Part shown: positions 32,772-41,131 of the stretch, one piece after another | How the letters are laid out: each line of letters opens with the position of its first letter | Position numbering within the stretch: the stretch's first letter is position 1 | NCBI RefSeq assembly: GCF_036402745.1 | Contig: NZ_DASWSJ010000035.1 | Span: 1 to 64,000, forward strand | Source: Actinophytocola sp036402745 | GTDB lineage: Bacteria > Actinomycetota > Actinomycetes > Mycobacteriales > Pseudonocardiaceae | Direction of reading: 5' to 3' | Length of the DNA stretch: 64,000 bases | Notes under the pieces: generated by a model | The model's input: only the letters and a program-made list of their open reading frames with translations | The model's database searches: none | Told to the model about the DNA's origin: nothing | Position numbers and translations under genes: made by a program

Positions 32772-33546
32772 ACGCGCGGACCGCGAGCGGCGCGAAGACC
32801 GCCACGATCCCCGCCGTCCACAGCAGCGTCGTCGTCACCGGGCCCGCGACCGGGCCGCCGACCAGCAGGCCACGGACCGCGTCGGCGACCGCGGTCACCG
32901 GGTTGGCGTCCACCCAGCCCTGCAGCCAGCCCGGCATCGTGTCGGTCGGCACGAACGCGTTGCTCACGAACGTCAGCGGGAACATCACCGCGAACCCGAA
33001 GATCATCACCTTCTCCGGCGCGTTGACCAGCATGCCGACCAGCACCGAGATCCACGAGAACGCCATCGCGAACACCAGCAGCAGGCCGAACGCGCCCAGC
33101 ACGCTCGCGATGTCGGTGCCCACCCGGAAGCCCATGATCGCGCCGAGGCCCAGCAGCAGGGCCATCGCCCACGCCTGCTTGACCATGTCGGCCACGATCC
33201 GCCCGGCGAGCGGCGCCCACCGCGCGATCGGCAGCGCGCGCAGCCGGTCGAACACGCCCTTGGTCAGGTCGGTGTTCAGGCCGACGCCGGTGTTGAGCGT
33301 GCCGAACAGGCAGTTCTGCACGACGATCCCGGGCAGCGCGAAGGTCAGGTAGTCGCCCGTCGAGCCGGCGATCGCGCCGCCGAACACGTAGGTGAACAGC
33401 AGCAGGAACATGATCGGCTGGATGCTGAAGTCGATCAGCTCCATGGGGTTGTGCTTGATCTGCACCAGCGTCCGCCAGGACAGCGTGGCGCTCTGCACGA
33501 GGCCCTCGACGGGCCGGGTCCGTGGGGCAAGGGTCATGGTGGTCAT
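32755..33546 (-). CDS. ABC-2 type exporter permease (DrrB-like)
   Basis: This 263-residue protein starts at ATG 33546; a second ATG is three codons in. It has six membrane helices and the ABC-2 signature region NAFVPTDTMPGWLQGWVDANPVTAVADAVRGLL. The start overlaps the upstream ATPase stop (ATGA), so the two are coupled. Together they resemble DrrAB daunorubicin-type exporters. The cargo is unknown, and self-resistance to a made or met toxin is a family-level inference. Confidence 0.92.
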   Translation of the reverse strand: MTTMTLAPRTRPVEGLVQSATLSWRTLVQIKHNPMELIDFSIQPIMFLLLFTYVFGGAIAGSTGDYLTFALPGIVVQNCLFGTLNTGVGLNTDLTKGVFDRLRALPIARWAPLAGRIVADMVKQAWAMALLLGLGAIMGFRVGTDIASVLGAFGLLLVFAMAFSWISVLVGMLVNAPEKVMIFGFAVMFPLTFVSNAFVPTDTMPGWLQGWVDANPVTAVADAVRGLLVGGPVAGPVTTTLLWTAGIVAVFAPLAVRAFKRRV

Positions 33547-34508
33547 GCCGGCACTCCTTGCGTGGCGGGCTCGCCGGTGGTCGCGCGGTGGCCGGTGAGG
33601 CCGAGGAAGACCTCGTCGAGGCTGGCGTCCCGCAATGCCAGCTCGGCCACCAGCACGTCGGCGTCGTCCAGCCGCCGCACGACGGCCGGCAGGAGCGCCG
33701 GGTCGGTCACCGACGCCGTGACGGTCGACCCCTCGACGACCGGCTCGGTGGCGGTCACGTCGCGCACGACGGACAGCACGATCGGCAGGTCCGCCGGGTC
33801 GGCCGGGCGCACGACCAGGGGCTGGGCGCCGGCGCGGGCCTTGAGCTCGGCCGGCGTGCCGGTGGCGATCACCCGGCCGTGGTCGACGACCGCGATGTCG
33901 TGCGCCAGCTGGTCGGCCTCGTCCAGGTACTGGGTGGTCAGGAGCACGGTCACCCCGTCGGCCACCAGGTCGCGGACGACCTGCCACATGTCGAGCCGGC
34001 TGCGCGGGTCCAGCCCGGTGGTCGGCTCGTCCAGGAACAGCACCCGCGGCCGGCTGACCAGGCTCGCGGCCAGGTCGAGGCGGCGCCGCATGCCGCCGGA
34101 GTAGGTCTTGGCCGCGCGGTTGGCGGCGCCGGTCAGGTCGAACTGCTCGAGCAGCTCGCGGGCCCGGCGCTTGGCCCGCGCCCGCGGTACACCCAGCAGC
34201 CTGCCGATGAGCAGCAGGTTCTCCGCGCCGGTCAGCATCTCGTCGACCGAGGCGTACTGCCCGGTGAGGCCGATCAGCTGGCGGACCCGGTGCGCGTCGC
34301 GGACGACGTCGTACCCGCACACCTGCGCGTGGCCGCCGTCCGGGCGCAGCAGCGTGGCCAGGATCCGCACGGCGGTGGTCTTTCCGGCGCCGTTGGGCCC
34401 GAGCAGGCCCAGCACGGTGCCGGTGCGCACGGCGAGGTCGACGCCGTCGAGCGCGGTCGTCTCCCCGAACCGTTTGGCCAGTCCTTCGGCCAGCACGGCG
34501 TGGTTCAT
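33543..34508 (-). CDS. ABC exporter ATP-binding protein (DrrA-like)
   Basis: This 321-residue protein has Walker A GPNGAGKT at 37-44, signature YSGGMRRRLDLA near 136-147, and Walker B VLFLDEPTTGLD at 156-167. The C-terminal domain of about 100 residues after 220 (DrrA type, ending EVFLGLTGH) is larger than in importers and supports assembly with the permease. It is the first gene of a two-gene reverse-strand operon. The closest reading is the drug-resistance transporter subfamily. Confidence 0.94.
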   Translation of the reverse strand: MNHAVLAEGLAKRFGETTALDGVDLAVRTGTVLGLLGPNGAGKTTAVRILATLLRPDGGHAQVCGYDVVRDAHRVRQLIGLTGQYASVDEMLTGAENLLLIGRLLGVPRARAKRRARELLEQFDLTGAANRAAKTYSGGMRRRLDLAASLVSRPRVLFLDEPTTGLDPRSRLDMWQVVRDLVADGVTVLLTTQYLDEADQLAHDIAVVDHGRVIATGTPAELKARAGAQPLVVRPADPADLPIVLSVVRDVTATEPVVEGSTVTASVTDPALLPAVVRRLDDADVLVAELALRDASLDEVFLGLTGHRATTGEPATQGVPA

Positions 34509-34628
34509 GGTTCGTCCCCTCGAAGTCGGGTTGGTGACCCCGACGATGTGCCGTGCGGCTGATACGGCCCTGAGACGCCCTCACAGGTCCCTGACATGTC
34601 GCTGACAACGTCAACCTGACGCCGGGAC

Positions 34629-34634
34629 TAGGCT
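34629..34634 (+). promoter_or_regulatory. -10 element of the M24 peptidase gene
   Basis: TAGGCT is followed by 7 nt and ATG 34642. There is no SD, so the transcript is probably leaderless. Confidence 0.4.
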
Positions 34635-34641
34635 TTCCGGC

Positions 34642-35778
34642 ATGTCGACCACCGTTTCCGCCACCGACCCCACGGCCCTGCGTGCGCGACTCGACCGCGC
34701 CCGGGACGCGGCCGGCGCCGCCGGCGTCGACGCCATGCTGATGGCGCCCGGCTCCGACCTCACCTACCTGCTCGGCGGCTCCGGCAGCTCGTTCGAGCGG
34801 CTCAGCTGCCTGGTGCTGCCCGTGGGTGGGGCGCCGGTGTTAGTGGTGCCGAAGCTGGAGGCGCCGGGCTATGCGGCGGTCCCCACCCACGAGCTGGGTG
34901 TCGAGATCGCCACGTGGGTCGACGACGAGGACCCGTACGCGTTGGTCGCGTCGCTGCTCGGCGAGGTGTCGCGGGTGGCGCTCGGCGATGTCATGCCGGC
35001 GTTGCACGTGCTGTCCCTGCGCCGCGCGCTGCCGGACGCGGAGCAGTCGCTGGCGGGCCCGATCGTGCGCGAGCTGCGCATGCGCAAGGACGCCGCCGAG
35101 GTCGAGGGCCTGCGGCGGGCCGGTGCGGCCATCGACCGCGTCCACGCGCGCATGGCCGAGTTCCTGCGGGTCGGGCGCACGGAGGCCGAGGTCGGCGCCG
35201 ACATCGCGGCGGCCATCGTCGAGGAGGGCCACGCGGTGGCCGAGTTCGTCATCGTGGGCTCCGGCCCCAACAGCGCGAGCCCGCACCACTCGCAGTCCGC
35301 CCGCGTGGTCGAGGCGGGCGACGTGGTCGTCATCGACATCGGCGGGCCGGTGCCCGAGGGCTACTGCTCGGACAGCACCCGCACCTATGTCATGGGCGAG
35401 CCCCGCGACGCGGACGTCGCCGACACCTACGCCGTGCTGCAGGCGGCCCAGGCCGCGGCCGTCGCCTCGGTCCGGCCCGGGGTGGCCGCGCAGGACGTCG
35501 ACGCGGCGGCCCGCTCCGTCATCGCCGACGCGGGCTTCGGGGAGTACTTCATCCACCGCACGGGCCACGGCATCGGCCTCGACGTGCACGAGGACCCGTA
35601 CATCGTCGCCGGCAACGAGCTGCCGCTCGAGCCCGGCATGGCGTTCTCGGTCGAGCCGGGCATCTACCAGCCGGGCCGGTGGGGCGCGCGGATCGAGGAC
35701 ATCGTGGTCGTCACCCCCGACGGCGTCGAGCCGCTCAACACCCGGCCGCACGAGCTGACCGTGCTCCCGACCCGATGA
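34642..35778 (+). CDS. M24-family Xaa-Pro aminopeptidase
   Basis: This 378-residue protein has an N-terminal creatinase-like domain (RARLDRARDAAGAAGVDAMLMAPGSDLTYL) and a pita-bread metallopeptidase domain. The five metal ligands appear in order: Asp in VVIDIGG, Asp in CSDSTRTY, His in RTGHGIGLDVHEDP, Glu in FSVEPGIY, and Glu in RIEDIVVV. It removes N-terminal residues before proline or cleaves prolyl dipeptides in the cytoplasm. The downstream Lrp gene overlaps it by 4 nt, which suggests amino-acid-linked control. Confidence 0.93.
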   Translation: MSTTVSATDPTALRARLDRARDAAGAAGVDAMLMAPGSDLTYLLGGSGSSFERLSCLVLPVGGAPVLVVPKLEAPGYAAVPTHELGVEIATWVDDEDPYALVASLLGEVSRVALGDVMPALHVLSLRRALPDAEQSLAGPIVRELRMRKDAAEVEGLRRAGAAIDRVHARMAEFLRVGRTEAEVGADIAAAIVEEGHAVAEFVIVGSGPNSASPHHSQSARVVEAGDVVVIDIGGPVPEGYCSDSTRTYVMGEPRDADVADTYAVLQAAQAAAVASVRPGVAAQDVDAAARSVIADAGFGEYFIHRTGHGIGLDVHEDPYIVAGNELPLEPGMAFSVEPGIYQPGRWGARIEDIVVVTPDGVEPLNTRPHELTVLPTR

Positions 35779-36230
35779 CCGCCTCGGAGCTGGAGCCCAT
35801 AGACCAGGCCATAGCCCGAGAGCTCTCCGCCGACGGGCGATGCAGCTTCACCGACCTCGCCGAGCGCGTGGGCCTGTCGGTGTCGGCCGTCCACCAGCGA
35901 GTGCGCCGCCTGGAGCAGCGCGGTGTCATCCGGGGCTACACCGCGCAGCTCAACGCGGAGGTCATCGGCCTGCCCCTCACCGCGTTCATCTCCCTGACCC
36001 CCATCGACCCGTCCGAACCGGACGACTATCCCCAACGCCTCACCCACATCCGCGAGATCGAGTCCTGCTACTCGGTGGCCGGCGACGAGTCCTACATCCT
36101 CCTGGTGCGGGTGGCCTCCCCAGCCGCCCTGGAGGAGCTGCTACGCCAGATCCGCGAGGCCGCCAAGGTCTCCACCCGTACGACAGTCGTCCTGTCCACT
36201 CCGTACGAGGGCCGATCCCCAGCCCTGTAA
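35775..36230 (+). CDS. Lrp/AsnC-family regulator
   Basis: 151 residues from ATG 35775, overlapping the peptidase stop (ATGA). N-terminal HTH: IDQAIARELSADGRCSFTDLAERVGLSVSAVHQRVRRLEQRGVIRGYTA. The C-terminal RAM ligand domain contains CYSVAGDESYILLVRV. It is expected to sense an amino acid and to act as an octamer or dimer. Coupling to an M24 peptidase suggests a role in peptide or amino-acid use. A degenerate copy of its last 27 bp is found at 36260. Confidence 0.92.
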   Translation: MTASELEPIDQAIARELSADGRCSFTDLAERVGLSVSAVHQRVRRLEQRGVIRGYTAQLNAEVIGLPLTAFISLTPIDPSEPDDYPQRLTHIREIESCYSVAGDESYILLVRVASPAALEELLRQIREAAKVSTRTTVVLSTPYEGRSPAL

Positions 36231-36286
36231 CGGCCCCACGTGCAAGCCCCGGCCCCACCGTCCACTCCGGACGAAGACCGGTCCCC
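36194..36286. repeat. imperfect 27-nt duplication at the 3' end of the Lrp gene
   Basis: 36194-36220 and 36260-36286 match at 23 of 27 positions (both begin GTCCACTCCG and end TCCCC). The first copy is coding and the second is intergenic, ending at the methyltransferase stop. It is probably an old slippage product. Confidence 0.5.
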
Positions 36287-37027
36287 TCAACGGACCGCCA
36301 CAAGCACATGGTCGTCGCCGAACTGCCAGACCGGCCCTGCCTCCGCGAAGCCGGCCGCGCGCAGCAGCGCTGCCTGCTGGTGAACGGTCAGGTCGTTCTC
36401 GGTGTGCGACGTGGAGTGGTCCCGGCCGTCCAGCAGGGGGGTCAGCTCGGCGTCCTCGCGGAGGGCTTGCCACCACTCGGCCCAGTCCTCGTTGCGGTCG
36501 GTGCCCACGCGCGCGGTCCGGGCCTCCCGCACCGCGCCCGCGATAGCGTCCAAAGTAGACGCGCCCAGTCCCATCTGGTCGGCGTTGACGAACACGCCGC
36601 CGGGCCGCAGCCGCTCGGCCAGGGTCCGGTAGAGCGCGGCGAGCGAGTCGGGGTCGAGCCAGTGCAGCGCGGTCGACGACACGGCGGCGTCCCACGGCCC
36701 GGCGAGCCCCGTGCGGTCCGGCCACGACGGGTAGCAGAGGTCGGCCTCGATCAGCTTCACCCGCGGTCCGGTGTTGGCCGCGCCGAGCCCGAGCAGCAGC
36801 GGGTCGGCGTCCACCCCGACGACGTCGACCTGGGGGAGTGCGGCGGCGATCCGCGCCGACAGCGACCCGGGCCCGCACCCGAGGTCGACCACCCTGGCCG
36901 GCCCGGTGCCCACCGCGGCCCGCACCACGTCGATCACCACCCGGAACCGCTCCTCGCGGTCGGGGATGTACCGCTCCTGCTGAGCGTCCCAGCGCCGCAC
37001 CCACCGCTGTGCCGTCGTCACCTGCAT
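36287..37027 (-). CDS. class I SAM-dependent methyltransferase
   Basis: This 246-residue protein starts at ATG 37027 with GGAGGTGCGCC just upstream. Rossmann motif I is VVDLGCGPG at 46-54, and motif II GVDADPLLL gives the SAM-binding acid. Later motifs are WDAAVSSTALHWL and LRPGGVFVNADQM. The fold resembles trans-aconitate or small-molecule O-methyltransferases. The substrate is unknown. It is divergent from the CGNR gene (30 bp between starts). Confidence 0.88.
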   Translation of the reverse strand: MQVTTAQRWVRRWDAQQERYIPDREERFRVVIDVVRAAVGTGPARVVDLGCGPGSLSARIAAALPQVDVVGVDADPLLLGLGAANTGPRVKLIEADLCYPSWPDRTGLAGPWDAAVSSTALHWLDPDSLAALYRTLAERLRPGGVFVNADQMGLGASTLDAIAGAVREARTARVGTDRNEDWAEWWQALREDAELTPLLDGRDHSTSHTENDLTVHQQAALLRAAGFAEAGPVWQFGDDHVLVAVR

Positions 37028-37057
37028 GGCGCACCTCCGTAACTGGCTATAAGCTTG

Positions 37058-37666
37058 ATGACAGTGACGCTAGCTGACGTGGAGGTAACTGGTCAAGTGG
37101 ACTTTGACAGTCACACAAGTGACGTGGTGGGAAACGTCGTGACGTTGATCAACGACGTCACCCCGGGTGAGCGCCACGGCCGCCCCTTCCCGCCGCCGGC
37201 CGACCTGGTGGCGGCCGTCCGCGACGCCGTGCCGCCCTCCCGTACCCCCGACCACCCGACCGCCGCCGAGGCCGAGGAGCTGGCCGCCTGGGCGACCCAG
37301 CTGCGCGAGGTGGTCGAGCTGGTCGACGCCGGCGAGGTGGCCAAGGCCTGCGCGTCCCTGAACGCCATCATGCGAGCCACGAACGCCATCCCCACCCTGG
37401 CCCGCCACGACGACGAGCCGTGGCACCTGCACTTCCACAGCGCACACGCGTCCTGGTCCGAAAGCTGGGCGGCCTCGATGGCAACAGCCCTGGCGACAGT
37501 CCTGGGCAACGCGGCCATCGACCGCCTCGGCATCTGCAACGCCTCCGCGTGCGACCGCGTGTACGTGGACATCTCGAGAAACGGCACCCGCCGCTTCTGC
37601 TCGACCGCGTGCCAGAACCGCGTGAAAGCCGCAGCCTTCCGGGCCCGCAAAACCGCCCCAGGCTAG
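37058..37666 (+). CDS. ABATE/CGNR zinc-finger transcriptional regulator
   Basis: 202 residues from ATG 37058. TATAAG (37048-37053) sits only 4 nt upstream, so initiation might instead use GTG 37064. The N-terminal helical ABATE (stress-linked DUF1470) domain is followed by a C-terminal CGNR zinc finger with LGICNASACDRVYVDISRNGTRRFCSTACQNRVKAAAFRAR, where the four Cys and the Asn-Arg pair are visible. These act as DNA-binding regulators in actinobacteria. Its targets may include the divergent methyltransferase. Confidence 0.88.
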   Translation: MTVTLADVEVTGQVDFDSHTSDVVGNVVTLINDVTPGERHGRPFPPPADLVAAVRDAVPPSRTPDHPTAAEAEELAAWATQLREVVELVDAGEVAKACASLNAIMRATNAIPTLARHDDEPWHLHFHSAHASWSESWAASMATALATVLGNAAIDRLGICNASACDRVYVDISRNGTRRFCSTACQNRVKAAAFRARKTAPG

Positions 37667-37684
37667 GCGGGAACCGGTTCCCGC
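37667..37684. repeat. perfect 18-bp palindrome after the CGNR gene
   Basis: GCGGGAACCGGTTCCCGC reads the same on both strands and begins at the first base after the stop codon. With no loop it is more like a protein-binding site than a classic terminator, though a hairpin with a small loop is possible. Confidence 0.55.
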
Positions 37685-37757
37685 GCAGGGGCCGTCGCGT
37701 TCTCCATGGGCGAGGGCCAAACCCCGCGAGGGCCGCCACCGCGCCGAGAGGGGCCAG

Positions 37758-37783
37758 TGGCGCCCCAGGACAGAGGCGCCACC
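37758..37783. terminator. hairpin between convergent CGNR and phosphodiesterase genes
   Basis: GTGGCGCC (37758-37765) pairs with GGCGCCAC (37776-37783) around a 10-nt loop, 11 nt from the reverse-strand stop. Confidence 0.55.
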
Positions 37784-37793
37784 GTCACGAGGG

Positions 37794-38660
37794 TCAGGCC
37801 GCGTGCCGAGCCGAGGAACGCAGGAACCCCGCCAGGCCGGCGAGGTCGTCGGTGTTGATGTGGTCCACGCCCGCCGCCACGAGCTCGCGCCAGATCGCCT
37901 CGCGCTCGGGCCCGGCCACGTCCGGCGTCGCCCAGAACCGGACCCGCTGGCCGGCGTCGTGCGCGGTCCGCACGATGGCGCGCAGCTCGGCCCGCTCGTC
38001 GGCGGGCATCGGGCCCGCGCCGGTCCACGAGAACAGCGTCGTCCAGTTGTCCGACACCAGCGGCGTCAGGCGCGCGTCGGCGCCGGGGCCGAGGTCGGAC
38101 TGGTTCGCGATCCGGCCGTCGTAGAACGCGACCCGGCTGCGCTGCGCCTCCATCGTCGCCCGCGGCCGGTTGCCGGACACCACCGCCGTCACCGGGCCGC
38201 GCCACACCCGGCCCGACCGGTAGGACGTCCACAGGAACGCGTACCGAGGCGAGCGCAGCACCGAGTCCAGCGCCGCGTAGGTCGACTCGCCCTCGGTCTT
38301 GATGTCGATCAGCAGCTGGAAGTCCACCCGCCGCCCGGGGTAGATGCCGCCGTGGAGAGCCTTCTGCCGCAACGGGTCCAGGTACAGCGAGCGGAGCGTG
38401 CGGGCCGGGTCGAGGTCCGCCGGGTCGTGCGCGACGAGCAGGTCGCCGTCCACGAGGAAGATGTCGGCCTCGACGCTGGTGAAGCCGTGGTCCAGCGCGT
38501 CGAACAGCGGCCGGGCGTGCTCGTAGTCGTTGTGCGCGTGGGCCTGCGCCAGCGGCTCGACCCGCTGCTGGGGTGGTGTCGCGGTCGCGGCGGGGACCGC
38601 GCCGGCCACCAGGCCGAGCAGTGCCAGCAGCAGGAACAGGGATCGGGGCAGGGCCCGCAC
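37794..38660 (-). CDS. secreted PI-PLC/GDPD-like phosphodiesterase
   Basis: 288 residues from GTG 38660, preceded by GGAGG; the longer frame upstream is antisense to the SDR gene. A Sec signal peptide (VRALPRSLFLLLALLGLVAGAVPAATA) precedes a TIM-barrel phosphodiesterase. The catalytic pair is in AHAHNDYEHARPL and SVEADIFLVDGDLLVAHD, with Glu/Asp metal ligands, and FQLLIDIKTEG follows. It probably cleaves glycerophosphodiester or phosphoinositide head groups outside the cell for phosphate or glycerol. Confidence 0.85.
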   Translation of the reverse strand: MRALPRSLFLLLALLGLVAGAVPAATATPPQQRVEPLAQAHAHNDYEHARPLFDALDHGFTSVEADIFLVDGDLLVAHDPADLDPARTLRSLYLDPLRQKALHGGIYPGRRVDFQLLIDIKTEGESTYAALDSVLRSPRYAFLWTSYRSGRVWRGPVTAVVSGNRPRATMEAQRSRVAFYDGRIANQSDLGPGADARLTPLVSDNWTTLFSWTGAGPMPADERAELRAIVRTAHDAGQRVRFWATPDVAGPEREAIWRELVAAGVDHINTDDLAGLAGFLRSSARHAA

Positions 38661-38754
38661 GGCAGAACCTCCGTCGGTCGGGATAGCAGGGCGCCGCCCA
38701 ACGTAGGGCACGCGGGTGAACGCTGGGCACCGCCGACGTGGCAGAGTCGGGGAC

Positions 38755-39513
38755 GTGATCGATACCCGCCTGGCCGGCAAGGTGGTGCTGGTGACCGGGG
38801 GAGCGGGTGGCATCGGCGCGGCGATCAGCCGGGCGTTCGCCGCGGAGGGCGCCCGGGTCGCGATCCACTACCTCGCCGCCGAGCCCGGTCCGCCCGACGG
38901 TGCCCACTGGGAGCACTCCCTGCCCACCGACGCCGTCCCGCTGGCCGAGGAGCTCGGCGGCGTCGCCGTCGACGCCGACCTGTCCGAAGCGGACGCCCCA
39001 CGCTGCCTGTTCGACGACGTCGAGGCCGCGCTCGGCCGCGTCGACGTGCTGGTGAACAACGCGGCCCACCGCGAGAGCCCCGACACCATCGACAGGCTCA
39101 CCGCCGCCAACCTCGAGCGCCACTACCGCGTCAACGCGATCGCCCCGGCGCTGCTCACGGCCGAGCTGGCCCGCCGCGGCGGCACGTGCGCGGTCAACAT
39201 CTCTACCGACGCCGCCCGCGCGTTGCCCGGCAAGATCGGCTACGGCACGTCGAAGGCCGCGCTGGAGGCGTTCACCCGCGCCGCGGCCCTCGACCTCGGC
39301 CCCCGCGGCGTCCGAGTGAACGCGGTGGCCCCCGGTCCGGTCCAAACGGGATGGATCACGGAGGACCAGGTCCAGGCCCTGACGTCGATCATCCCGTTAG
39401 GACGCGTGGGCGACCCGGCGGATGTGGCCGACGCGGTGGTCTTCCTTGCCTCCCACCAGGCCCGCTGGATCACCGGCCAGGTCGTCCAGGTCGCCGGCGG
39501 TCACGCACTCTGA
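38755..39513 (+). CDS. short-chain dehydrogenase/reductase
   Basis: This 252-residue protein starts at GTG 38755; CAGAGT 7 nt upstream suggests a leaderless mRNA. The NAD(P) motif TGGAGGIG is at 14-21, NNAAH follows near 101-105, and the catalytic triad is Ser150, Tyr163 and Lys167 (IGYGTSK). RVNAVAPGPVQT and a C-terminal WITGQVVQVAGGH are classical for the family. The substrate is unknown. It is divergent from the phosphodiesterase gene. Confidence 0.92.
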   Translation: MIDTRLAGKVVLVTGGAGGIGAAISRAFAAEGARVAIHYLAAEPGPPDGAHWEHSLPTDAVPLAEELGGVAVDADLSEADAPRCLFDDVEAALGRVDVLVNNAAHRESPDTIDRLTAANLERHYRVNAIAPALLTAELARRGGTCAVNISTDAARALPGKIGYGTSKAALEAFTRAAALDLGPRGVRVNAVAPGPVQTGWITEDQVQALTSIIPLGRVGDPADVADAVVFLASHQARWITGQVVQVAGGHAL

Positions 39514-39520
39514 TGTCCAC

Positions 39521-39562
39521 GCGACGAGGACCGCGCGAAGACCGCGCGACGAGGACCGCGCG
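39521..39562. repeat. 25-bp-period tandem repeat
   Basis: GCGACGAGGACCGCGCG occurs at 39521-39537 and again at 39546-39562, with a degenerate third unit running into the SGNH gene's 3' end (GGGACCGCGGGACGAG). It fills the gap between two convergent genes. Confidence 0.6.
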
Positions 39563-40633
39563 CTAGGGACCGCGGGACGAGGCGGCGTGCAGGTTGCCGT
39601 CCGCGCCCGCCAGGCACGCGGCGGCCCGGTCCGGCGTGTTCAGGAACTCGCCGAGGCAGCTGCCGAACTGCGCGTGCCCCAACGCGTTGGGGTGGAACGA
39701 CTCCTGCAACGCGTGCGTCGCGCGGTCCTCGTGTTGCAGGTCGTCCCACTGGACGGCCAGGCGGCGGAACCACTCGTGGTGCTCCGGGTCGCGGCTGGCC
39801 GAGCAGGCCTCGTGGCCGATGCCCGCGCGGGACAGGTCCAGGAACCGCGCGTTCACCCGCGCCGCCGCCAGGCGCACGCCCGCGGTGAGCACCGGCACCG
39901 CCGTCCGCTCGACCCAGCGCAGGTCGTCGGAGCGGAACGGGCAGCCGGACAGGTCCTGCAGGCCCCGCGCCACATCCGTGCCGATCGGCGCCGCGTAGGA
40001 CTGGACGATCAGCTGGTAGTCGTCCTCCGCGTAGCCCGCGTTGCCCATCACCGTGCGGATGTCCGACAGCGCCCGCACGAGCTTGGGCACCATCTTGTCC
40101 ACCCGCTCCTGCCACTTCGGCCCGACCGAGTCGCCGCACGGCTCGCCGCGGCCGATCCACGCCTCGACACACGCGTTCAGCACGTGCGAGAACCCCGGCT
40201 CGTCGTTGGCCCCGGACCCGACGACCACCGCCACGACCCGGTTCCGCGCGGCGATCGCCGCCAGCCGCTCGGCCTGCGACGGCTCCGTGTACTGCACGAC
40301 GTCACCCAGCCCGACCTGCGGCGACGGCGCGCCCGAGCACGCCAGGTTGAACGTCCGGTCGATCGTGAGCAGGTCCATCCGGTGCACCGACGCGTGCGGG
40401 GACCGGTGGCACCAGTTGCCGTTCTGGCCGTCGGTGCCCTTCTCGTAGTCGCCCGCGCCCTCGCCGGAGATCGTGCTGTCGCCCATGGCCACGACCACGC
40501 GCGGGGCGTCCTGCGGCGGACCGGGTAACGGTGTCGGCTCAGGGACGAGGTCGTCGCCCACGAGCAGAACCGAGCCGAGCAGCAGAACAATCACCATGAG
40601 CCCGATCCAGGCTCGCCATCCCCGCGGTCGCAT
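39563..40633 (-). CDS. membrane-anchored SGNH/GDSL hydrolase
   Basis: 356 residues from ATG 40633. An N-terminal membrane anchor (WRAWIGLMVIVLLLGSVLLV) is followed by block I VVVAMGDSTISGEG (nucleophile Ser53) and an oxyanion Gly in FNLACSGAPSPQVGLGD. Block III is VVVGSGANDEPGF, and block V is SFHPNALGHAQFG with the catalytic His. Several Cys suggest exported disulfides. It resembles the streptomycete secreted lipase/esterase class of SGNH enzymes. Substrate unknown. Confidence 0.88.
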   Translation of the reverse strand: MRPRGWRAWIGLMVIVLLLGSVLLVGDDLVPEPTPLPGPPQDAPRVVVAMGDSTISGEGAGDYEKGTDGQNGNWCHRSPHASVHRMDLLTIDRTFNLACSGAPSPQVGLGDVVQYTEPSQAERLAAIAARNRVVAVVVGSGANDEPGFSHVLNACVEAWIGRGEPCGDSVGPKWQERVDKMVPKLVRALSDIRTVMGNAGYAEDDYQLIVQSYAAPIGTDVARGLQDLSGCPFRSDDLRWVERTAVPVLTAGVRLAAARVNARFLDLSRAGIGHEACSASRDPEHHEWFRRLAVQWDDLQHEDRATHALQESFHPNALGHAQFGSCLGEFLNTPDRAAACLAGADGNLHAASSRGP

Positions 40634-40675
40634 CGTGCTCAAGCGTAGTGCCGCGCGCCGCCGGGCGGCGCGACG

Positions 40676-41128
40676 ATGGTGGGCGTGCCCACGCAACCGT
40701 TGATCGGTCGCCCCCGCACGCTGACTATCTGGGCAGGCCGGCTGCTCGCGGCTATCGCGGCCGCGCACCTGGTGTTCTTCTTCGCGACGTCGGTGGGCTT
40801 CGTCCCCGACTGGCTCTCCGGCGCGCTCTGGGCCGACCTCCCGATCGGCGCGCCGATGCCGCAGGCCCAGGCGTTCTTCTGGCAGCTGGTCGGCAGCTTC
40901 GCGGTGCCGACGGCGCTGCTCGGGCTGGTGCTCGCCCGCCTCGCGCGCGAGGGCCGGGCGCTGCCGGGCTACGTCACCTGGACGATCGCCTGCTGGGTGC
41001 TGGCGTGCGCGTTGATCCTCGAGCCGTCCGGCTTCCCGGTGATCCTCCTCCCGGCCGCGATGCTGGTGACGGCCCGGCTCATGGCGAACGGCGCCTCCCG
41101 GAAGCCGGAAGGCGCCGTTCGGCGGTGA
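40676..41128 (+). CDS. DUF6463-like four-helix membrane protein
   Basis: About 150 residues with four predicted helices: WAGRLLAAIAAAHLVFFFATSVG, AFFWQLVGSFAVPTALLGLVLA, YVTWTIACWVLACALILEP and GFPVILLPAAMLVTA. GTG 40685 is an alternative start. Function unknown. It is divergent from the SGNH gene and ends 3 nt before the convergent S37 peptidase stop. Confidence 0.7.
   Translation: MVGVPTQPLIGRPRTLTIWAGRLLAAIAAAHLVFFFATSVGFVPDWLSGALWADLPIGAPMPQAQAFFWQLVGSFAVPTALLGLVLARLAREGRALPGYVTWTIACWVLACALILEPSGFPVILLPAAMLVTARLMANGASRKPEGAVRR
41087..41119 (+). terminator. hairpin inside the 3' end of the DUF6463-like gene
   Basis: AACGGCGCC (41087-41095) pairs perfectly with GGCGCCGTT (41111-41119); an inner CCGG/CCGG can extend it. 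It lies within the last codons and ends 9 nt before the stop. Confidence 0.5.
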
Positions 41129-41131
41129 TGA

